Part shown: piece after piece, positions 18,443 through 27,850 of the stretch | How the letters are laid out: each line of letters opens with the position of its first letter | Numbering within the stretch: the first letter of the stretch is position 1 | Origin: Albidovulum litorale | Lineage (GTDB): Bacteria > Pseudomonadota > Alphaproteobacteria > Rhodobacterales > Rhodobacteraceae | Assembly (NCBI RefSeq): GCF_025751495.1 | Contig: NZ_JAOWKZ010000001.1 | Coordinates: 1,061,920 to 1,125,919 of the forward strand | DNA: 64,000 bases | Direction of reading: 5' to 3' | Position numbers and translations under genes: made by a program | The notes under the pieces: model-generated | Seen by the model: only the letters and a program-made list of their open reading frames with translations | Told to the model about the DNA's origin: nothing | Databases searched by the model: none

Positions 18443-19501
18443 TTGGACATTCTGGCACTTGTCGAAAAGATCGGAGAGGAACCGGCGGCCGCATTGCTTG
18501 GCCTCGTGACCGGCGTCATCTTTGGTGTGGCCGCCCAACGGTCGCGCTTCTGCCTGCGCGCGGCTTGCGTCGAGTTCGCCCGCGGCTCGCTCGGCCCCCG
18601 GATGTCAGTGTGGCTGCTCTGCTTCTCGACCGCGCTCGTCTGGGTTCAGGGCGCCACGCTCGCCGGTTTTCTCAGGACCGAAGAGGCGCGGATGATGGCC
18701 GTGGCCGGATCATGGAGCGGGGCGGTGATCGGCGGGCTGATCTTCGGCGCGGGCATGGTGCTGGCGCGGGGTTGTCCGGGGCGGCTTCTGGTCCTCGCCG
18801 CATCCGGCAACCTGCGCGCCATCGTCTCCGGGTTGATCTTCGCGGTCGTCGCCCAGATGAGCCTCAAGGGCCTCCTCGCCCCCCTCCGAGACAGGATCGC
18901 CGCGTCGTGGACGACGCCCGGCGGCCGCAACATCGACCTCATCGACTGGAGCGGCCTGCCGCGTGAAAGCGGGCTTGTGCTCGGCCTGATGATCGCCCTT
19001 CTGGCGCTCGCCCTCGCCCGCCGAAACCGGATCGGCGCTTCGACGCTCATCTTCGCCTCAGGCGTCGGCTTTGCGGTTGCGCTCGGCTGGATATCCACCT
19101 TCGCACTGGCGCAGGTCAGCTTCGATCCGGTGACGATCAGTTCGGTCACCTTTTCCGGCCCGTCCGCGACGACGCTGATGTTCTTCCTTCAGCCTGTGCA
19201 AATCCTCGAATTCGATGTGGGCCTCGTCCCCGGCGTCGTGATCGGTGCGGGGGCGTCGGCGCTCCTGTCGCGGCAGTTCCGCTTCGAAGGATTCGAAAAC
19301 GAAGGCAACATGCGCCGGGCCATGTCCGGCGCAGTGCTGATGGGCTTCGGTGCAATGCTGGCAGGCGGATGCTCCATCGGCGCAGGCGTCACCGGCGGCT
19401 CAATCTTCGCCGCAACCGCATGGGTTGCCCTGACCGCGATGTGGGTCGGGGCCGTGGTCACCGATGCCCTGATCGACCGCCCCCAAACCGCCACCGCCTG
19501 A
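18443..19501 (+). CDS. YeeE/YedE-family sulfur-compound transporter
   Basis: 352 residues, about 9-10 membrane helices. Conserved cysteines that relay thiosulfate in the TsuA/YeeE family are present: RSRFC (Cys37), ARGC (Cys111) and AGGC (Cys310). The protein holds both DUF395 halves in one chain. The start is TTG at 18443, with GGAGGGG 5 bases before it; no ATG gives a better site. Likely substrate is thiosulfate or another reduced sulfur species, by family only. Confidence 0.88.
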   Translation: MDILALVEKIGEEPAAALLGLVTGVIFGVAAQRSRFCLRAACVEFARGSLGPRMSVWLLCFSTALVWVQGATLAGFLRTEEARMMAVAGSWSGAVIGGLIFGAGMVLARGCPGRLLVLAASGNLRAIVSGLIFAVVAQMSLKGLLAPLRDRIAASWTTPGGRNIDLIDWSGLPRESGLVLGLMIALLALALARRNRIGASTLIFASGVGFAVALGWISTFALAQVSFDPVTISSVTFSGPSATTLMFFLQPVQILEFDVGLVPGVVIGAGASALLSRQFRFEGFENEGNMRRAMSGAVLMGFGAMLAGGCSIGAGVTGGSIFAATAWVALTAMWVGAVVTDALIDRPQTATA

Positions 19502-19634
19502 AGCGGAGCCATCACGTTGCCGTGATTGCTCCCAGCACCCGGGATGGAAACGCCCCTTCAAGCGTCATCTCTTCAGGCGTCCCCCGAAACGGCCGCCCGC
19601 AGAACGCCCGATCCCGGGCCAACAGGAGATGACG

Positions 19635-20018
19635 ATGACCAACCGCCTGCCCCTTCTCACCCTGACCGTCGCTGCCACCTTCGCCGGTGGTGTCGCTCTT
19701 GCCGAAACAGGCATTTTGACCGGCGAAAGCAGCCTTGGTCCGGTCCTGACCAATGCTGACGGCATGACTCTCTACACCTTCGACAAAGACGAGGGCGGCG
19801 TCTCGGCCTGCTACGACGACTGCGCGACCAACTGGCCGCCTCTGATGGCCGCGGACGGCGCCGAGGCCGAAGGCGATTACGGCCTGACTGAGCGCACTGA
19901 TGGCACGATGCAGTGGACCTACAAGGGCATGCCGCTTTACACGTGGGTCAAGGACGCCGCCCCGGGCGACGTGACCGGCGACGGCGTCAAGGACGTCTGG
20001 CACGCCGCCAAACCCTGA
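19635..20018 (+). CDS. Secreted YxWxxD-repeat protein
   Basis: 127 residues. A signal peptide (about 1-24, cleavage near ALAET) is followed by two Yx(F/W)xxD motifs: YTFDKD and YTWVKD. The YDDCATNWPPL segment with two Cys is typical of the PF03640 'secreted repeat' family, whose function is not known. The ATG at 19635 is chosen over the one at 19629 because AGGAG (19624-19628) abuts the first but is 6 bases from the second. It is 11 bases ahead of an ECF sigma gene. Confidence 0.88.
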   Translation: MTNRLPLLTLTVAATFAGGVALAETGILTGESSLGPVLTNADGMTLYTFDKDEGGVSACYDDCATNWPPLMAADGAEAEGDYGLTERTDGTMQWTYKGMPLYTWVKDAAPGDVTGDGVKDVWHAAKP

Positions 20019-20029
20019 ACGGACCAACA

Positions 20030-20533
20030 ATGAGCCTTCTGGACGAGATCGAGGCCGCCATCCCGAGCCTGCGCCGCTATGCGCATGCGCTGATGCGTGA
20101 CCGCGATGCAGCCGACGATCTCGTCCAGGACAGCCTCGAACGGGCGCTTTCGCGGCGGCATCTTTGGCGCGGCGACGGCCCCGTCCGGGCCTGGATGTTC
20201 CGCATCCTTCTGAACCTCCACCGCGACGGTCTCAGGCAGGCCCCGCGCCGCCACCTCGTCGCGGTAGAAAGCCTGCCGAAAGAGCCCGCAGGTCCCGAAC
20301 GGCAAGAGGCGCATATGGACCTGCGCGAAGTGCAGGCGGCTATCGGCCGCCTGCCCGACGACCAGCGCCGGGCGCTCCTTCTGGTGGCGCTGGAAGGCAT
20401 GAGCCTTGCCGAAGCCGCAACCCTTCTCGACATTCCCGAGGGCACGCTGGTATCGCGGCTCGGCCGGGCGCGGGCCGCGCTTCGCGAGATGACCGGGCGG
20501 ACCGCGCCCCAAAAGAAGGAGGGCCGCGCATGA
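20030..20533 (+). CDS. ECF-family RNA polymerase sigma factor
   Basis: 167 residues from ATG at 20030. Region 2 spans about 5-70, with DRDAADDLVQDSLERAL (2.1/2.2) and VRAWMFRILLNLHRD (2.4). Region 4 spans about 105-155, with LPDDQRRALLLVALEGMSLA and the helix-turn-helix LDIPEGTLVSRLGRARAAL. Its stop overlaps the start of the anti-sigma gene by four bases. It probably controls this three-gene cluster. Confidence 0.93.
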   Translation: MSLLDEIEAAIPSLRRYAHALMRDRDAADDLVQDSLERALSRRHLWRGDGPVRAWMFRILLNLHRDGLRQAPRRHLVAVESLPKEPAGPERQEAHMDLREVQAAIGRLPDDQRRALLLVALEGMSLAEAATLLDIPEGTLVSRLGRARAALREMTGRTAPQKKEGRA

Positions 20534-21294
20534 CCGGACCAGAGCCGATCCGCGAGGAGGACCTTGTCGCCTACCATTCCGGCGCGCTCGACACGGCGGC
20601 GCGTGACGCGCTTTCAGCCCGGATCGCCGCCGATCCCGCAGCGCGGGCGACGCTCGCCGAATGGGACCGGCAGGATGCAGCCCTTGCGGCCCTCTATGGG
20701 CCCGTCGCCGAGGAACCCTTGCCCGCGGCGCACCGCGCACTCCTCGCCGCCGCCACAACACCGCCCCGCCGCCCCACTGCGCAGCTTCTGGCCGCGGCAC
20801 TCGCACTTCTGGCCATCGGCTCGACCGCCGGGTGGTTTGCCGCGGGCGCGCGCGCACCGGGGGTACACGCCTTCACGATTGCCGACGACGCGCTCCGCGC
20901 CCACGTCACCTATGTCGCAGAGGTCGTCCATCCGGTAGAGGTCGCCGCCGATCAGGCCGATCACCTCGTGCAATGGCTGTCCAAACGGCTCGGCCATGCC
21001 ATCAAGGCGCCTGACTTCGCCGCCGAGGGCTTTCGCCTGATGGGCGGTCGCCTGCTGCCCGGCGACAAAAGCCCAGCTGCGCTCTTCATGTATGAAGACG
21101 ATACCGGCCGCCGCCTCACGCTCTACGCCCTGCCCGAAGGCGGTGCGGAAAACAGCGCCTTCCAGTTCATGTCGTACGGGGAGACGCAGGGCTTCTACTG
21201 GCACGATGCCGGTCTCAGCTATGCGGTGATCGGCGACCTTGACCGTGACAGGCTTCGCACCATTGCCCTTGCCGCCTATGACCAGCTGATCTGA
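20530..21294 (+). CDS. Membrane-bound anti-sigma factor
   Basis: 254 residues. The N-terminal cytoplasmic domain (about 1-80; IREEDLVAYHSGALDTAARDAL) resembles the RsiW/zinc-less anti-sigma domain and lacks a H-x3-C-x2-C motif. One membrane helix lies at about 84-105. A periplasmic C-terminal domain of about 145 residues (LVQWLSKRLGHAIKAPDF, FRLMGGRLLP) is of the kind found in many ECF anti-sigmas. The ATGA overlap with the sigma gene supports a sigma/anti-sigma pair. The signal it senses is unknown. Confidence 0.88.
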   Translation: MTGPEPIREEDLVAYHSGALDTAARDALSARIAADPAARATLAEWDRQDAALAALYGPVAEEPLPAAHRALLAAATTPPRRPTAQLLAAALALLAIGSTAGWFAAGARAPGVHAFTIADDALRAHVTYVAEVVHPVEVAADQADHLVQWLSKRLGHAIKAPDFAAEGFRLMGGRLLPGDKSPAALFMYEDDTGRRLTLYALPEGGAENSAFQFMSYGETQGFYWHDAGLSYAVIGDLDRDRLRTIALAAYDQLI

Positions 21295-21320
21295 GCGCCT
21301 CACACGCGCCGGATCATTCA

Positions 21321-21404
21321 CTTTCTGTCTAAAAGTACTCCGGGGGTCGTCCATTGGTGCGCCATTGGTTCGAGAACCAATGGACGACGGGGTAGAACCC
21401 CCGG
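21321..21404. terminator. Nested inverted repeats between convergent genes, with dispersed-repeat core
   Basis: The outer arms CCGGGGGT (21340-21347) and ACCCCCGG (21397-21404) enclose TCGTCCATTGGT (21347-21358) and its exact complement (21376-21387). Inside this a second copy, CCATTGGTT (21362-21370), can pair instead with AACCAATGG (21375-21383). Bases 21321-21340 match the dispersed repeat also found near 37825 and 42156. It likely terminates both the anti-sigma gene and priA. Confidence 0.75.
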
Positions 21405-21408
21405 CACC

Positions 21409-23604
21409 TCAGTAGAAGCTCTGCGGGTCGATATCGATCGACAGACGCAGATTGTTCGGCACCCGCATCTGCCCGACCCACTCCGCCAACGCCGGTTGCA
21501 GCGCCACCCCCTTCGCGGCCTTCACGAGGAGCCGCACCCGGTGCCGTCCCCGCACCCGCGCCACCGGCGCGGGCGCGGGCCCGAAGACCTGCGCCCCGAT
21601 CCGGCGCAGCGGCGCGTCGCGGCGGGCAAGCTCGGCGCCGAAATCGAAGACCGTCTGCACATCGGGCGAGGACAGCACGATCCCGGCAAGCCTCCCATAG
21701 GGCGGCATCCCCGCCGCCTCTCGCTCAGCCGCCTCAGCCTTCCAGAACGCCTCCTCGTCGCCCGAAAGGATCGCGCGGATCACCGCATGTTCGGGCTGGT
21801 AGGTCTGCAACATCGCCTCACCGAGCTTTTCGCCCCGCCCGGCCCGGCCAGAAACCTGCCGCATCAGCTGAAAGGTCCGTTCCGCCGCCCGCAGGTCAGA
21901 GCCTTGCAGCCCCAGATCGGCGTCGATCACACCGACCAAAGTCAGAAGCGGAAAGTTGTGTCCCTTGGCCACCAGTTGCGTACCGATGATGATATCGGCC
22001 CCGCCACCCGCAATCTCGGCGATCTTGTCCTTCAGCGCACGGGCCGAGCCGAAGAGGTCCGAGGACAGCACCGCCACCCTTGCCTCGGGGAAACGCGCCG
22101 CCACCTCCTCGGCCAGTCGCTCCACCCCCGGGCCCACCGGGGCCAGCCGGTCCTCGGCCTTGCACGACGGGCACGCGGTCGGCATCGGCTTGGTCTCACC
22201 GCACTGATGGCAGACGAGGCGTTTGAGGAACCGGTGCTCCACCATGCGCGCATCGCAATGCTCGCAGCCGATCTGATGGCCGCAGGCGCGGCAGATCGTG
22301 ACCGGCGCATAGCCGCGTCGATTGAGGAACAAAAGCGCCTGCTCCCCCCGCTCGATCCGCGCCCTGACCGCGCCCGCGAGCGTCGGCCCGATCCAGCGGG
22401 AGGGCTCAAGCTTTTCGGCGCGCATGTCGATGGCGGACAGCTCCGGCATCTCGGCCACACCGAAGCGCGAGGACAGGTCGATGCGGCTGTACTTCCCGGC
22501 CTCGGCATTGGCCCAGCTTTCGAGGCAGGGCGTGGCCGAGGCCAGCACCACCTGCGCATCGCAAAGCGAGGCGCGCAGGACCGCCATGTCGCGGGCATTA
22601 TAGAGCGCGCCATCCTCCTGCTTGTAGGAAGTGTCATGTTCCTCATCGACGACGATCAGACCAAGATCGCGGAAGGGCAGGAACAAAGCCGACCGCGCAC
22701 CGACCACAAGGCCCACGCCGCCTTCGCCCGCCATGCGCCACAAACGCCGCCGCTCGGTCTGGGTCACGCCGGAATGCCATTCGCCGGGGCTGGCGCCGAA
22801 CCGCGCCTCAACCCGGGTCAGGAACTCCGCCGTCAGCGCGATCTCGGGCAACAGCACCAAAGCCTGCCGACCGGCCCGCAGGCATTCGGCCACGGCCTCC
22901 AGATAGACTTCGGTCTTGCCCGATCCGGTGACGCCTTTCAGCAAAGTCGTCCCGTAGCGCCCGGCCCTGATCCCCTCGCAGAGCTGTCCGGCGGCGCTGG
23001 CCTGATCCTCCGCCAGTTTCTTCCCCGGCAGGTCGGGATCAAGCGCGGGATAGGGCAGGTCACGCGGTGCTTCTTCCTCCGCGACCGCGCCTTGTTTCAC
23101 AAGCCCCTTGACGACGCTCGTCGACACCCCGGCGAGCCCCGCCAGTTCGCCTAGCGTGAAAGCCGCCCCGCCATATTCGTCCAAGACATCCAGCACCCGC
23201 CCCCGCGCCTCGGTCATCCGGTCCGGCTCGGACCAGCCCTTGCGATAGACCCGGCGCGGCCCCGGCGGGTCGGCAAGACCCGGCGCGCGGGTGGCAAGGC
23301 GCAGCATCGCGGGCATCGGCGTCAGAGTGTAATCCGCAGCGCGGAACAGAAATGCCCGCATCGCATCGCCCATCGGCGCGGCATCCAGCACCCGGGTGAC
23401 GGGACGGACCTTGGCCAGGTCATATCCCCCCTCGCCGACGCCCCAGACCACGCCCATCACCCGGCGCGGCCCCAATGGAACCTCGACGAAGGCGCCAAGA
23501 AAGCAGCCGCCCTCGGGCGCGCGGTAGTCGAGCGCCTTTCCCAAGGGTTCAGTCGTCAGAACCGAAACCAGCGCGCCTTCGTCGAAAAACTCCAGTTCAG
23601 TCAA
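21409..23604 (-). CDS. priA: Primosomal helicase PriA
   Basis: Restarts stalled replication forks by reloading the replisome. 731 residues. An N-terminal DNA-binding domain is followed by Walker A GVTGSGKT (224-231) and DEEH (320-323). The zinc module has Cys 438, 441, 447, 450, 465, 468, 478 and 481, and [16 protein letters not shown] closes the helicase core. The start appears to be TTG at 23604, preceded by GGGGGCGGGA; no upstream ATG is in frame. It ends at the nested-hairpin region. Confidence 0.95.
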   Translation of the reverse strand: MTELEFFDEGALVSVLTTEPLGKALDYRAPEGGCFLGAFVEVPLGPRRVMGVVWGVGEGGYDLAKVRPVTRVLDAAPMGDAMRAFLFRAADYTLTPMPAMLRLATRAPGLADPPGPRRVYRKGWSEPDRMTEARGRVLDVLDEYGGAAFTLGELAGLAGVSTSVVKGLVKQGAVAEEEAPRDLPYPALDPDLPGKKLAEDQASAAGQLCEGIRAGRYGTTLLKGVTGSGKTEVYLEAVAECLRAGRQALVLLPEIALTAEFLTRVEARFGASPGEWHSGVTQTERRRLWRMAGEGGVGLVVGARSALFLPFRDLGLIVVDEEHDTSYKQEDGALYNARDMAVLRASLCDAQVVLASATPCLESWANAEAGKYSRIDLSSRFGVAEMPELSAIDMRAEKLEPSRWIGPTLAGAVRARIERGEQALLFLNRRGYAPVTICRACGHQIGCEHCDARMVEHRFLKRLVCHQCGETKPMPTACPSCKAEDRLAPVGPGVERLAEEVAARFPEARVAVLSSDLFGSARALKDKIAEIAGGGADIIIGTQLVAKGHNFPLLTLVGVIDADLGLQGSDLRAAERTFQLMRQVSGRAGRGEKLGEAMLQTYQPEHAVIRAILSGDEEAFWKAEAAEREAAGMPPYGRLAGIVLSSPDVQTVFDFGAELARRDAPLRRIGAQVFGPAPAPVARVRGRHRVRLLVKAAKGVALQPALAEWVGQMRVPNNLRLSIDIDPQSFY

Positions 23605-23690
23605 TCCCGCCCCCGATCATGGGTTCCGGCAGGGCGCCGTTTGCGCTAATAGGTCGCCCGAACATCCGCTCAAGCCCGGGAAAAGCTGCC

Positions 23691-24344
23691 ATGAAATTCT
23701 TCGTCGATACCGCCGACACCGACGCCATCAAGGAACTCAATGACCTTGGCATGGTGGACGGCGTCACAACCAACCCCTCGCTGATCCTGAAATCGGGCCG
23801 CGACATCCTCGAAGTCACCAAAGAGATCTGCGACATGGTCTCGGGCCCCGTTTCCGCCGAAGTCGTGGCCACCGAGGCCAAGGAGATGATCGCCGAAGGC
23901 ATGAAGCTTGCCAAGATCGCGCCGAACATCGCGATCAAGGTGCCGCTGACCTGGGACGGGCTCACCGCCTGCAAGGCTTTCGCATCCGAAGGCCACATGG
24001 TCAACGTGACGCTTTGCTTTTCTCCGGCTCAGGCGCTTCTGGCCGCCAAGGCCGGGGCCACGTTCATCTCGCCCTTCATCGGTCGGCTCGACGACATCCA
24101 TCTCGACGGGATGGACCTGATCGCCGATATCCGCCAGATCTATGACAACTACGATTTCCGCACGGAAATCCTCGCCGCATCGATCCGTTCGGTAAACCAC
24201 GCGATTGAAAGCGCCCGGATCGGCGCCGACGTAATGACCGCACCCCCGAGCGTGATCAAGTCGATGGCCAACCATGTCCTGACCGACAAGGGGCTCGACC
24301 AGTTCCTCAAGGATTGGGCCAAGACCGGGCAGAAAATTCTCTGA
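23691..24344 (+). CDS. tal: Transaldolase (TalC/fructose-6-phosphate aldolase-like)
   Basis: Pentose-phosphate enzyme that transfers a dihydroxyacetone unit. 217 residues, the short single-domain class. [16 protein letters not shown] and [15 protein letters not shown] are the N-terminal signatures. The Schiff-base Lys is in [13 protein letters not shown], and [21 protein letters not shown] follows. ATG at 23691 is chosen as the family start; the upstream extension has no family similarity. It is divergent from priA. Confidence 0.95.
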   Translation: MKFFVDTADTDAIKELNDLGMVDGVTTNPSLILKSGRDILEVTKEICDMVSGPVSAEVVATEAKEMIAEGMKLAKIAPNIAIKVPLTWDGLTACKAFASEGHMVNVTLCFSPAQALLAAKAGATFISPFIGRLDDIHLDGMDLIADIRQIYDNYDFRTEILAASIRSVNHAIESARIGADVMTAPPSVIKSMANHVLTDKGLDQFLKDWAKTGQKIL

Positions 24345-24356
24345 CCACGTGTATAC

Positions 24357-24381
24357 CGCGGGCCGGACGCACCGGCCCGCG
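24357..24381 (+). terminator. GC-rich hairpin after transaldolase
   Basis: CGCGGGCCGG (24357-24366) pairs perfectly with CCGGCCCGCG (24372-24381) over a five-base loop, 12 bases after the tal stop. No T-run follows, so it may stabilise the 3' end or need Rho. Confidence 0.65.
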
Positions 24382-24500
24382 ACCAACTGATTCCTTCCGG
24401 CAACAGTTTGTTTCCAGTCACGGATTTCCGAAAAAATTGCGGAAACTCAGCGCCAAGGCTGCTAAGGTCTTCAAAACAGACAAAGACGACCGGGGCAGAC

Positions 24501-25208
24501 ATGGCCGATACAGCCACCATAGCGAATGAACTCAGGGACCGGCTTCTGGCCGCACCCGAGGTCATTCTGGAAGACCGCGACCTTATGAAAGCGCTGATCA
24601 GCGCGAATGAACGCACGATGGGCGCAAATATCGTCGATCTGCGCGGCATCGCAATGGAACGGCTTGAGGCACGGCTCGACCGGCTTGAGGATACGCACCG
24701 CTCCGTCATCGCGGCCGCCTATGAAAACCTCGCCGGAACCAACCAGATCCACCGCGCCATTCTGCGGATGCTGGAGCCGACCGATTTCGAGACATTCCTG
24801 AAGGACCTCGGCGGCGAGGTCGCGCAGATTCTGCGCGTGGACTGCGTCCGGCTGGTTCTTGAAACCGTCCATGTCGAGCGCGAACCGGCGCTGGAACGCG
24901 TCGGCGATGTCCTCTGCATCGTCGGGCCCGGCTTTGTCGACGAGTACATGTCGGGCGGACGCTCGGCCCCCGCCCGCCGCGTCACGTTGCGCCAGACCCA
25001 GCCCTCGACCGATACGATCTATGGCACCACCGGTGACTGGATTCGCTCCGAGGCGGCGCTGCGGCTCGATTTCGGCGACGGTAAGCTGCCGGGCATTCTC
25101 GCGCTCGGCTCCGAGGACCCGCACCAGTTCCGTCCCAATCAGGGCACAGACCTTCTGACCTTCTTCGGTGGCGTCTTCGAACGCGCGATGCGCCGCTGGC
25201 TCGCCTGA
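24501..25208 (+). CDS. DUF484 family protein
   Basis: 235 residues from ATG at 24501. The N-terminal helix (LLAAPEVILEDRDLMKALI) and the GAF-like C-terminal domain of DUF484 proteins are visible; function is not established. DUF484 genes very often sit directly before xerC, as here (9 bases), which suggests a role linked to chromosome dimer resolution or cell-cycle timing. No catalytic motif is visible. Confidence 0.88.
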   Translation: MADTATIANELRDRLLAAPEVILEDRDLMKALISANERTMGANIVDLRGIAMERLEARLDRLEDTHRSVIAAAYENLAGTNQIHRAILRMLEPTDFETFLKDLGGEVAQILRVDCVRLVLETVHVEREPALERVGDVLCIVGPGFVDEYMSGGRSAPARRVTLRQTQPSTDTIYGTTGDWIRSEAALRLDFGDGKLPGILALGSEDPHQFRPNQGTDLLTFFGGVFERAMRRWLA

Positions 25209-25217
25209 GCCGGGGCG

Positions 25218-26147
25218 ATGAGCCTCGCCCTCTCCCCCGCGCTGCGTGACGCGCTCACGAACTGGCTTGACCACCTGACAGCTCTGGATGGCGCGGCAGA
25301 GAACACCGTGACCGCCTACCGCGCGGATGTGACCGGGTTTCTGAGCTTCCTCGCCGCCCATCACGGCGAAAGCATCGGACCCGCGCGGCTCGCCCGGGTC
25401 ACCCAGTCGGACATGCGGGCCTGGATGGCCAGTGAACGCGGGCGCGGCACGGCGTCGCGTTCACTCGCCCGGTCGCTTTCGGCGGTGAAAGGGTTCACCC
25501 GCTGGCTCGCGGAACGCGACGGATTCGATCCGACGGCGATCCTTGCGGCCCGCGGTCCCAAATATCAGCGCAAGCTGCCGCGCCCGCTTTCGGAAAACGC
25601 CGCGCGAGAGGTGATTGATCAGGTCGGCACTTTCGCCCGCGAAGACTGGATCGCCGCCCGCGACATCGCGGTCGTGACATTGCTTTATGGCTGCGGTCTG
25701 CGGATATCCGAGGCCCTGAACCTAACCGGCGCCGATCACCCTTTGCCTGAACTGCTTCGTATTCGCGGCAAGGGGGGCAAGGAACGCATCGTCCCGGTGC
25801 TGCCCGCCGCCCGCAAGGCGGTGGCGCGCTATGCTGAGTTGTGCCCGATGGCGATTGCCGAGGAACCCGGAAAGGCGCTCTTCCGCGGCGCGCGGGGCGG
25901 GCCCTTGAACCCCCGGTTGATCGCTGGCGTCATGGAAAAGGCCCGCGCCGGGCTCGGCCTGCCCGCCTCGGCCACGCCGCATGCGATGCGCCACAGCTTT
26001 GCCACCCATCTGCTGGCGGCCGGCGGCGACTTGCGCGCGATCCAGCAATTGCTCGGCCATGCCTCGCTTTCGACCACACAGGCCTATACGGCGGTTGACA
26101 GCACCCGGCTGATGGAGATTTACGAAGAGGCCCATCCACGCGCCTGA
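25218..26147 (+). CDS. xerC: Site-specific tyrosine recombinase XerC
   Basis: Resolves chromosome dimers at dif with XerD. 309 residues. The N-terminal SAM-like core-binding domain spans about 8-100. The catalytic set is Arg162 (CGLRISEAL), Lys185 (RGKGGKER), His255 and Arg258 (HAMRHSFATHLL), His281 (LGHASLSTTQAY) and nucleophile Tyr290. Its position after DUF484 supports XerC over a phage integrase. Confidence 0.94.
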   Translation: MSLALSPALRDALTNWLDHLTALDGAAENTVTAYRADVTGFLSFLAAHHGESIGPARLARVTQSDMRAWMASERGRGTASRSLARSLSAVKGFTRWLAERDGFDPTAILAARGPKYQRKLPRPLSENAAREVIDQVGTFAREDWIAARDIAVVTLLYGCGLRISEALNLTGADHPLPELLRIRGKGGKERIVPVLPAARKAVARYAELCPMAIAEEPGKALFRGARGGPLNPRLIAGVMEKARAGLGLPASATPHAMRHSFATHLLAAGGDLRAIQQLLGHASLSTTQAYTAVDSTRLMEIYEEAHPRA

Positions 26148-26185
26148 CAAGCGGCGCTTTGAGGGCGGAAAGGGAACGGCACGAC

Positions 26186-26878
26186 ATGACGCCCCAGATC
26201 AAGGCGCTTTGCGTCCACCTTTTCACCGCGACCGGGGCCGTGCTGTCGATGCTCGCCATGCTTGCAGCCGCCGAAGGCAAGTGGAGTCTCATGTTCCTCT
26301 GGCTTGTCGTGGCTTTCATCGTCGATGGCATCGACGGCCCCTTGGCGCGCCATTACCACGTCAAGACGAACTGGCCGACCTATGACGGGGTGCTTCTGGA
26401 CCTCATCATCGACTATCTCACCTATGTCTTCATCCCGGCCTTCGCGCTTTTCCATTCCGGCCTTCTGCCTGGCTGGACCGGCTGGCTGGCGATCATCGTC
26501 ATCACCTATTCGAGTGTCGTTTACTTCGCCGACACGCGGATGAAAACGACGGACAATTCCTTTGCTGGCTTCCCGGCCTGCTGGAACATGGTCGTGCTGG
26601 TCCTCTTCGCGCTGGAACCGAACTTTTACCTTATGACCGCGATCATCGTCGCCCTCGCTGCCTCGATGTTCACCAACCTGAAATTCGTCCACCCGGTGCG
26701 TTCCGAACGCTGGCGCTGGATCACCCTGCCGGTGGCGCTGGCGTGGGTCGTTTTCGCCGCCCGCGCCGCATGGGTCGATTTCGCGCCGGGGGAACTGGCG
26801 CACTGGGGACTGGCGATCACCTCGGTCTACCTGCTTGTCGCCGGAGTTGCCCAGCAATTGCTGCCCGAACGCGCCTGA
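26186..26878 (+). CDS. pcs: Phosphatidylcholine synthase Pcs
   Basis: Condenses CDP-diacylglycerol with choline to make phosphatidylcholine in one step. 230 residues, about 8 membrane helices. The CDP-alcohol phosphotransferase signature appears as DGIDGPLAR, then DGVLLDLIIDYLTY, with all spaced Asp/Gly/Arg residues present. Start ATG 26186 follows GGAAAGGGA; a TTG nine codons earlier is less likely. It implies that the cell can use exogenous choline for membrane lipid. Confidence 0.92.
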   Translation: MTPQIKALCVHLFTATGAVLSMLAMLAAAEGKWSLMFLWLVVAFIVDGIDGPLARHYHVKTNWPTYDGVLLDLIIDYLTYVFIPAFALFHSGLLPGWTGWLAIIVITYSSVVYFADTRMKTTDNSFAGFPACWNMVVLVLFALEPNFYLMTAIIVALAASMFTNLKFVHPVRSERWRWITLPVALAWVVFAARAAWVDFAPGELAHWGLAITSVYLLVAGVAQQLLPERA

Positions 26879-26882
26879 CCCG

Positions 26883-27719
26883 TCAGATCCGCGTCAGCAC
26901 CACGCCCGCCGCGATCAGAGCGACCGACAGCGCTTTGCCGGGCGTCATCCGCTCGCCGAACATAAGCCAGCCGATCAGAACCCCGAAGAGGATCGACGTC
27001 TCTCTGAGCGCCGCCACCAGCGCGATCGGCGCCAATGTCATCGCCCAGACCGCGACCGCGTAGGAACCGTAGGACGCCGCCGCACCCAGACTTCCCGCCG
27101 TCCAGACCCGCCAGCCCGTGGGCAACGATCCGCGCCCGCGCAGCGCCAGCATCGCGGCGGCAAAGATGATCCCGTCGAGCACAAAGAGCCAGGCCACGAA
27201 CAAAGCCGCATCTTCGGCCACCCGCGCGCCCAGACCGTCGACGACCGTATAGCCCGCGGTCGCACAGGCCGCGCCGAAGGCAAAAGGCAGCATTCGCCGC
27301 GACTCGCCCGAGGTCCAGACCCCGCGCGCCAGCGCGAGGATGCCCACGCCAAGCACAACGATCCCGGCCGTTTCGTTCATCGACACAGCTTCGCCCAGCC
27401 AGATCGCACCGACCATCAGCGTGATCATCGGCGCGGTGCCACGCGCCAGCGGGTAGACCCGGCTCAGATCGCCATGTTCATAGGCGAAGGTCAGGAAGAT
27501 CTTGTAGGCCGAATGGACCACGCCCGAGGCGACCAGCCAGGGCCAGACCGCCGCGCCGGGCCAGTCCATCGTCATGGCGATGACCAGACCAATCAGACCC
27601 TGCACACCCGACAGCACCATCATCGTGCCGACCCGGCTCGCGCCCACGCGCACCAGCGCATTCCAGCTTGCGTGCAGAAGCGCCGCACCGAGAACCGACA
27701 GGAAAACGATCAGGCTCAT
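26883..27719 (-). CDS. EamA/DMT-superfamily transporter
   Basis: 278 residues with about 10 membrane helices in two EamA repeats, e.g. LLHASWNALVRVGASRV and VYPLARGTAPMITLMVGAIW. Drug/metabolite-type exporters have poorly predictable substrates, and no context helps. It is convergent with pcs (4 bases apart) and divergent from nfu, sharing a region with an Irr-type box 60 bases upstream of its start. Confidence 0.87.
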   Translation of the reverse strand: MSLIVFLSVLGAALLHASWNALVRVGASRVGTMMVLSGVQGLIGLVIAMTMDWPGAAVWPWLVASGVVHSAYKIFLTFAYEHGDLSRVYPLARGTAPMITLMVGAIWLGEAVSMNETAGIVVLGVGILALARGVWTSGESRRMLPFAFGAACATAGYTVVDGLGARVAEDAALFVAWLFVLDGIIFAAAMLALRGRGSLPTGWRVWTAGSLGAAASYGSYAVAVWAMTLAPIALVAALRETSILFGVLIGWLMFGERMTPGKALSVALIAAGVVLTRI

Positions 27720-27778
27720 CCGGCGACCTCCCTGACCGAACTCCTACCGCCCGGGTGCATCGGTCACAAGCACCCCAG

Positions 27779-27795
27779 TTTAGAATCATTCCAAA
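27779..27795. promoter_or_regulatory. Irr-type iron-responsive (ICE) box upstream of nfu
   Basis: TTTAGAATCATTCCAAA matches the alphaproteobacterial Irr consensus TTTAGAA-N3-TTCTAAA at 13 of 14 fixed bases. It lies 56 bases before the nfu ATG and 60 bases before the divergent EamA start. Irr would be expected to limit Fe-S scaffold expression when iron is low. Confidence 0.6.
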
Positions 27796-27850
27796 CCTTG
27801 ACTTGACCCCCATCGGGGCGCATATCAGATGCGCAACGGAGGCTGCCCCC

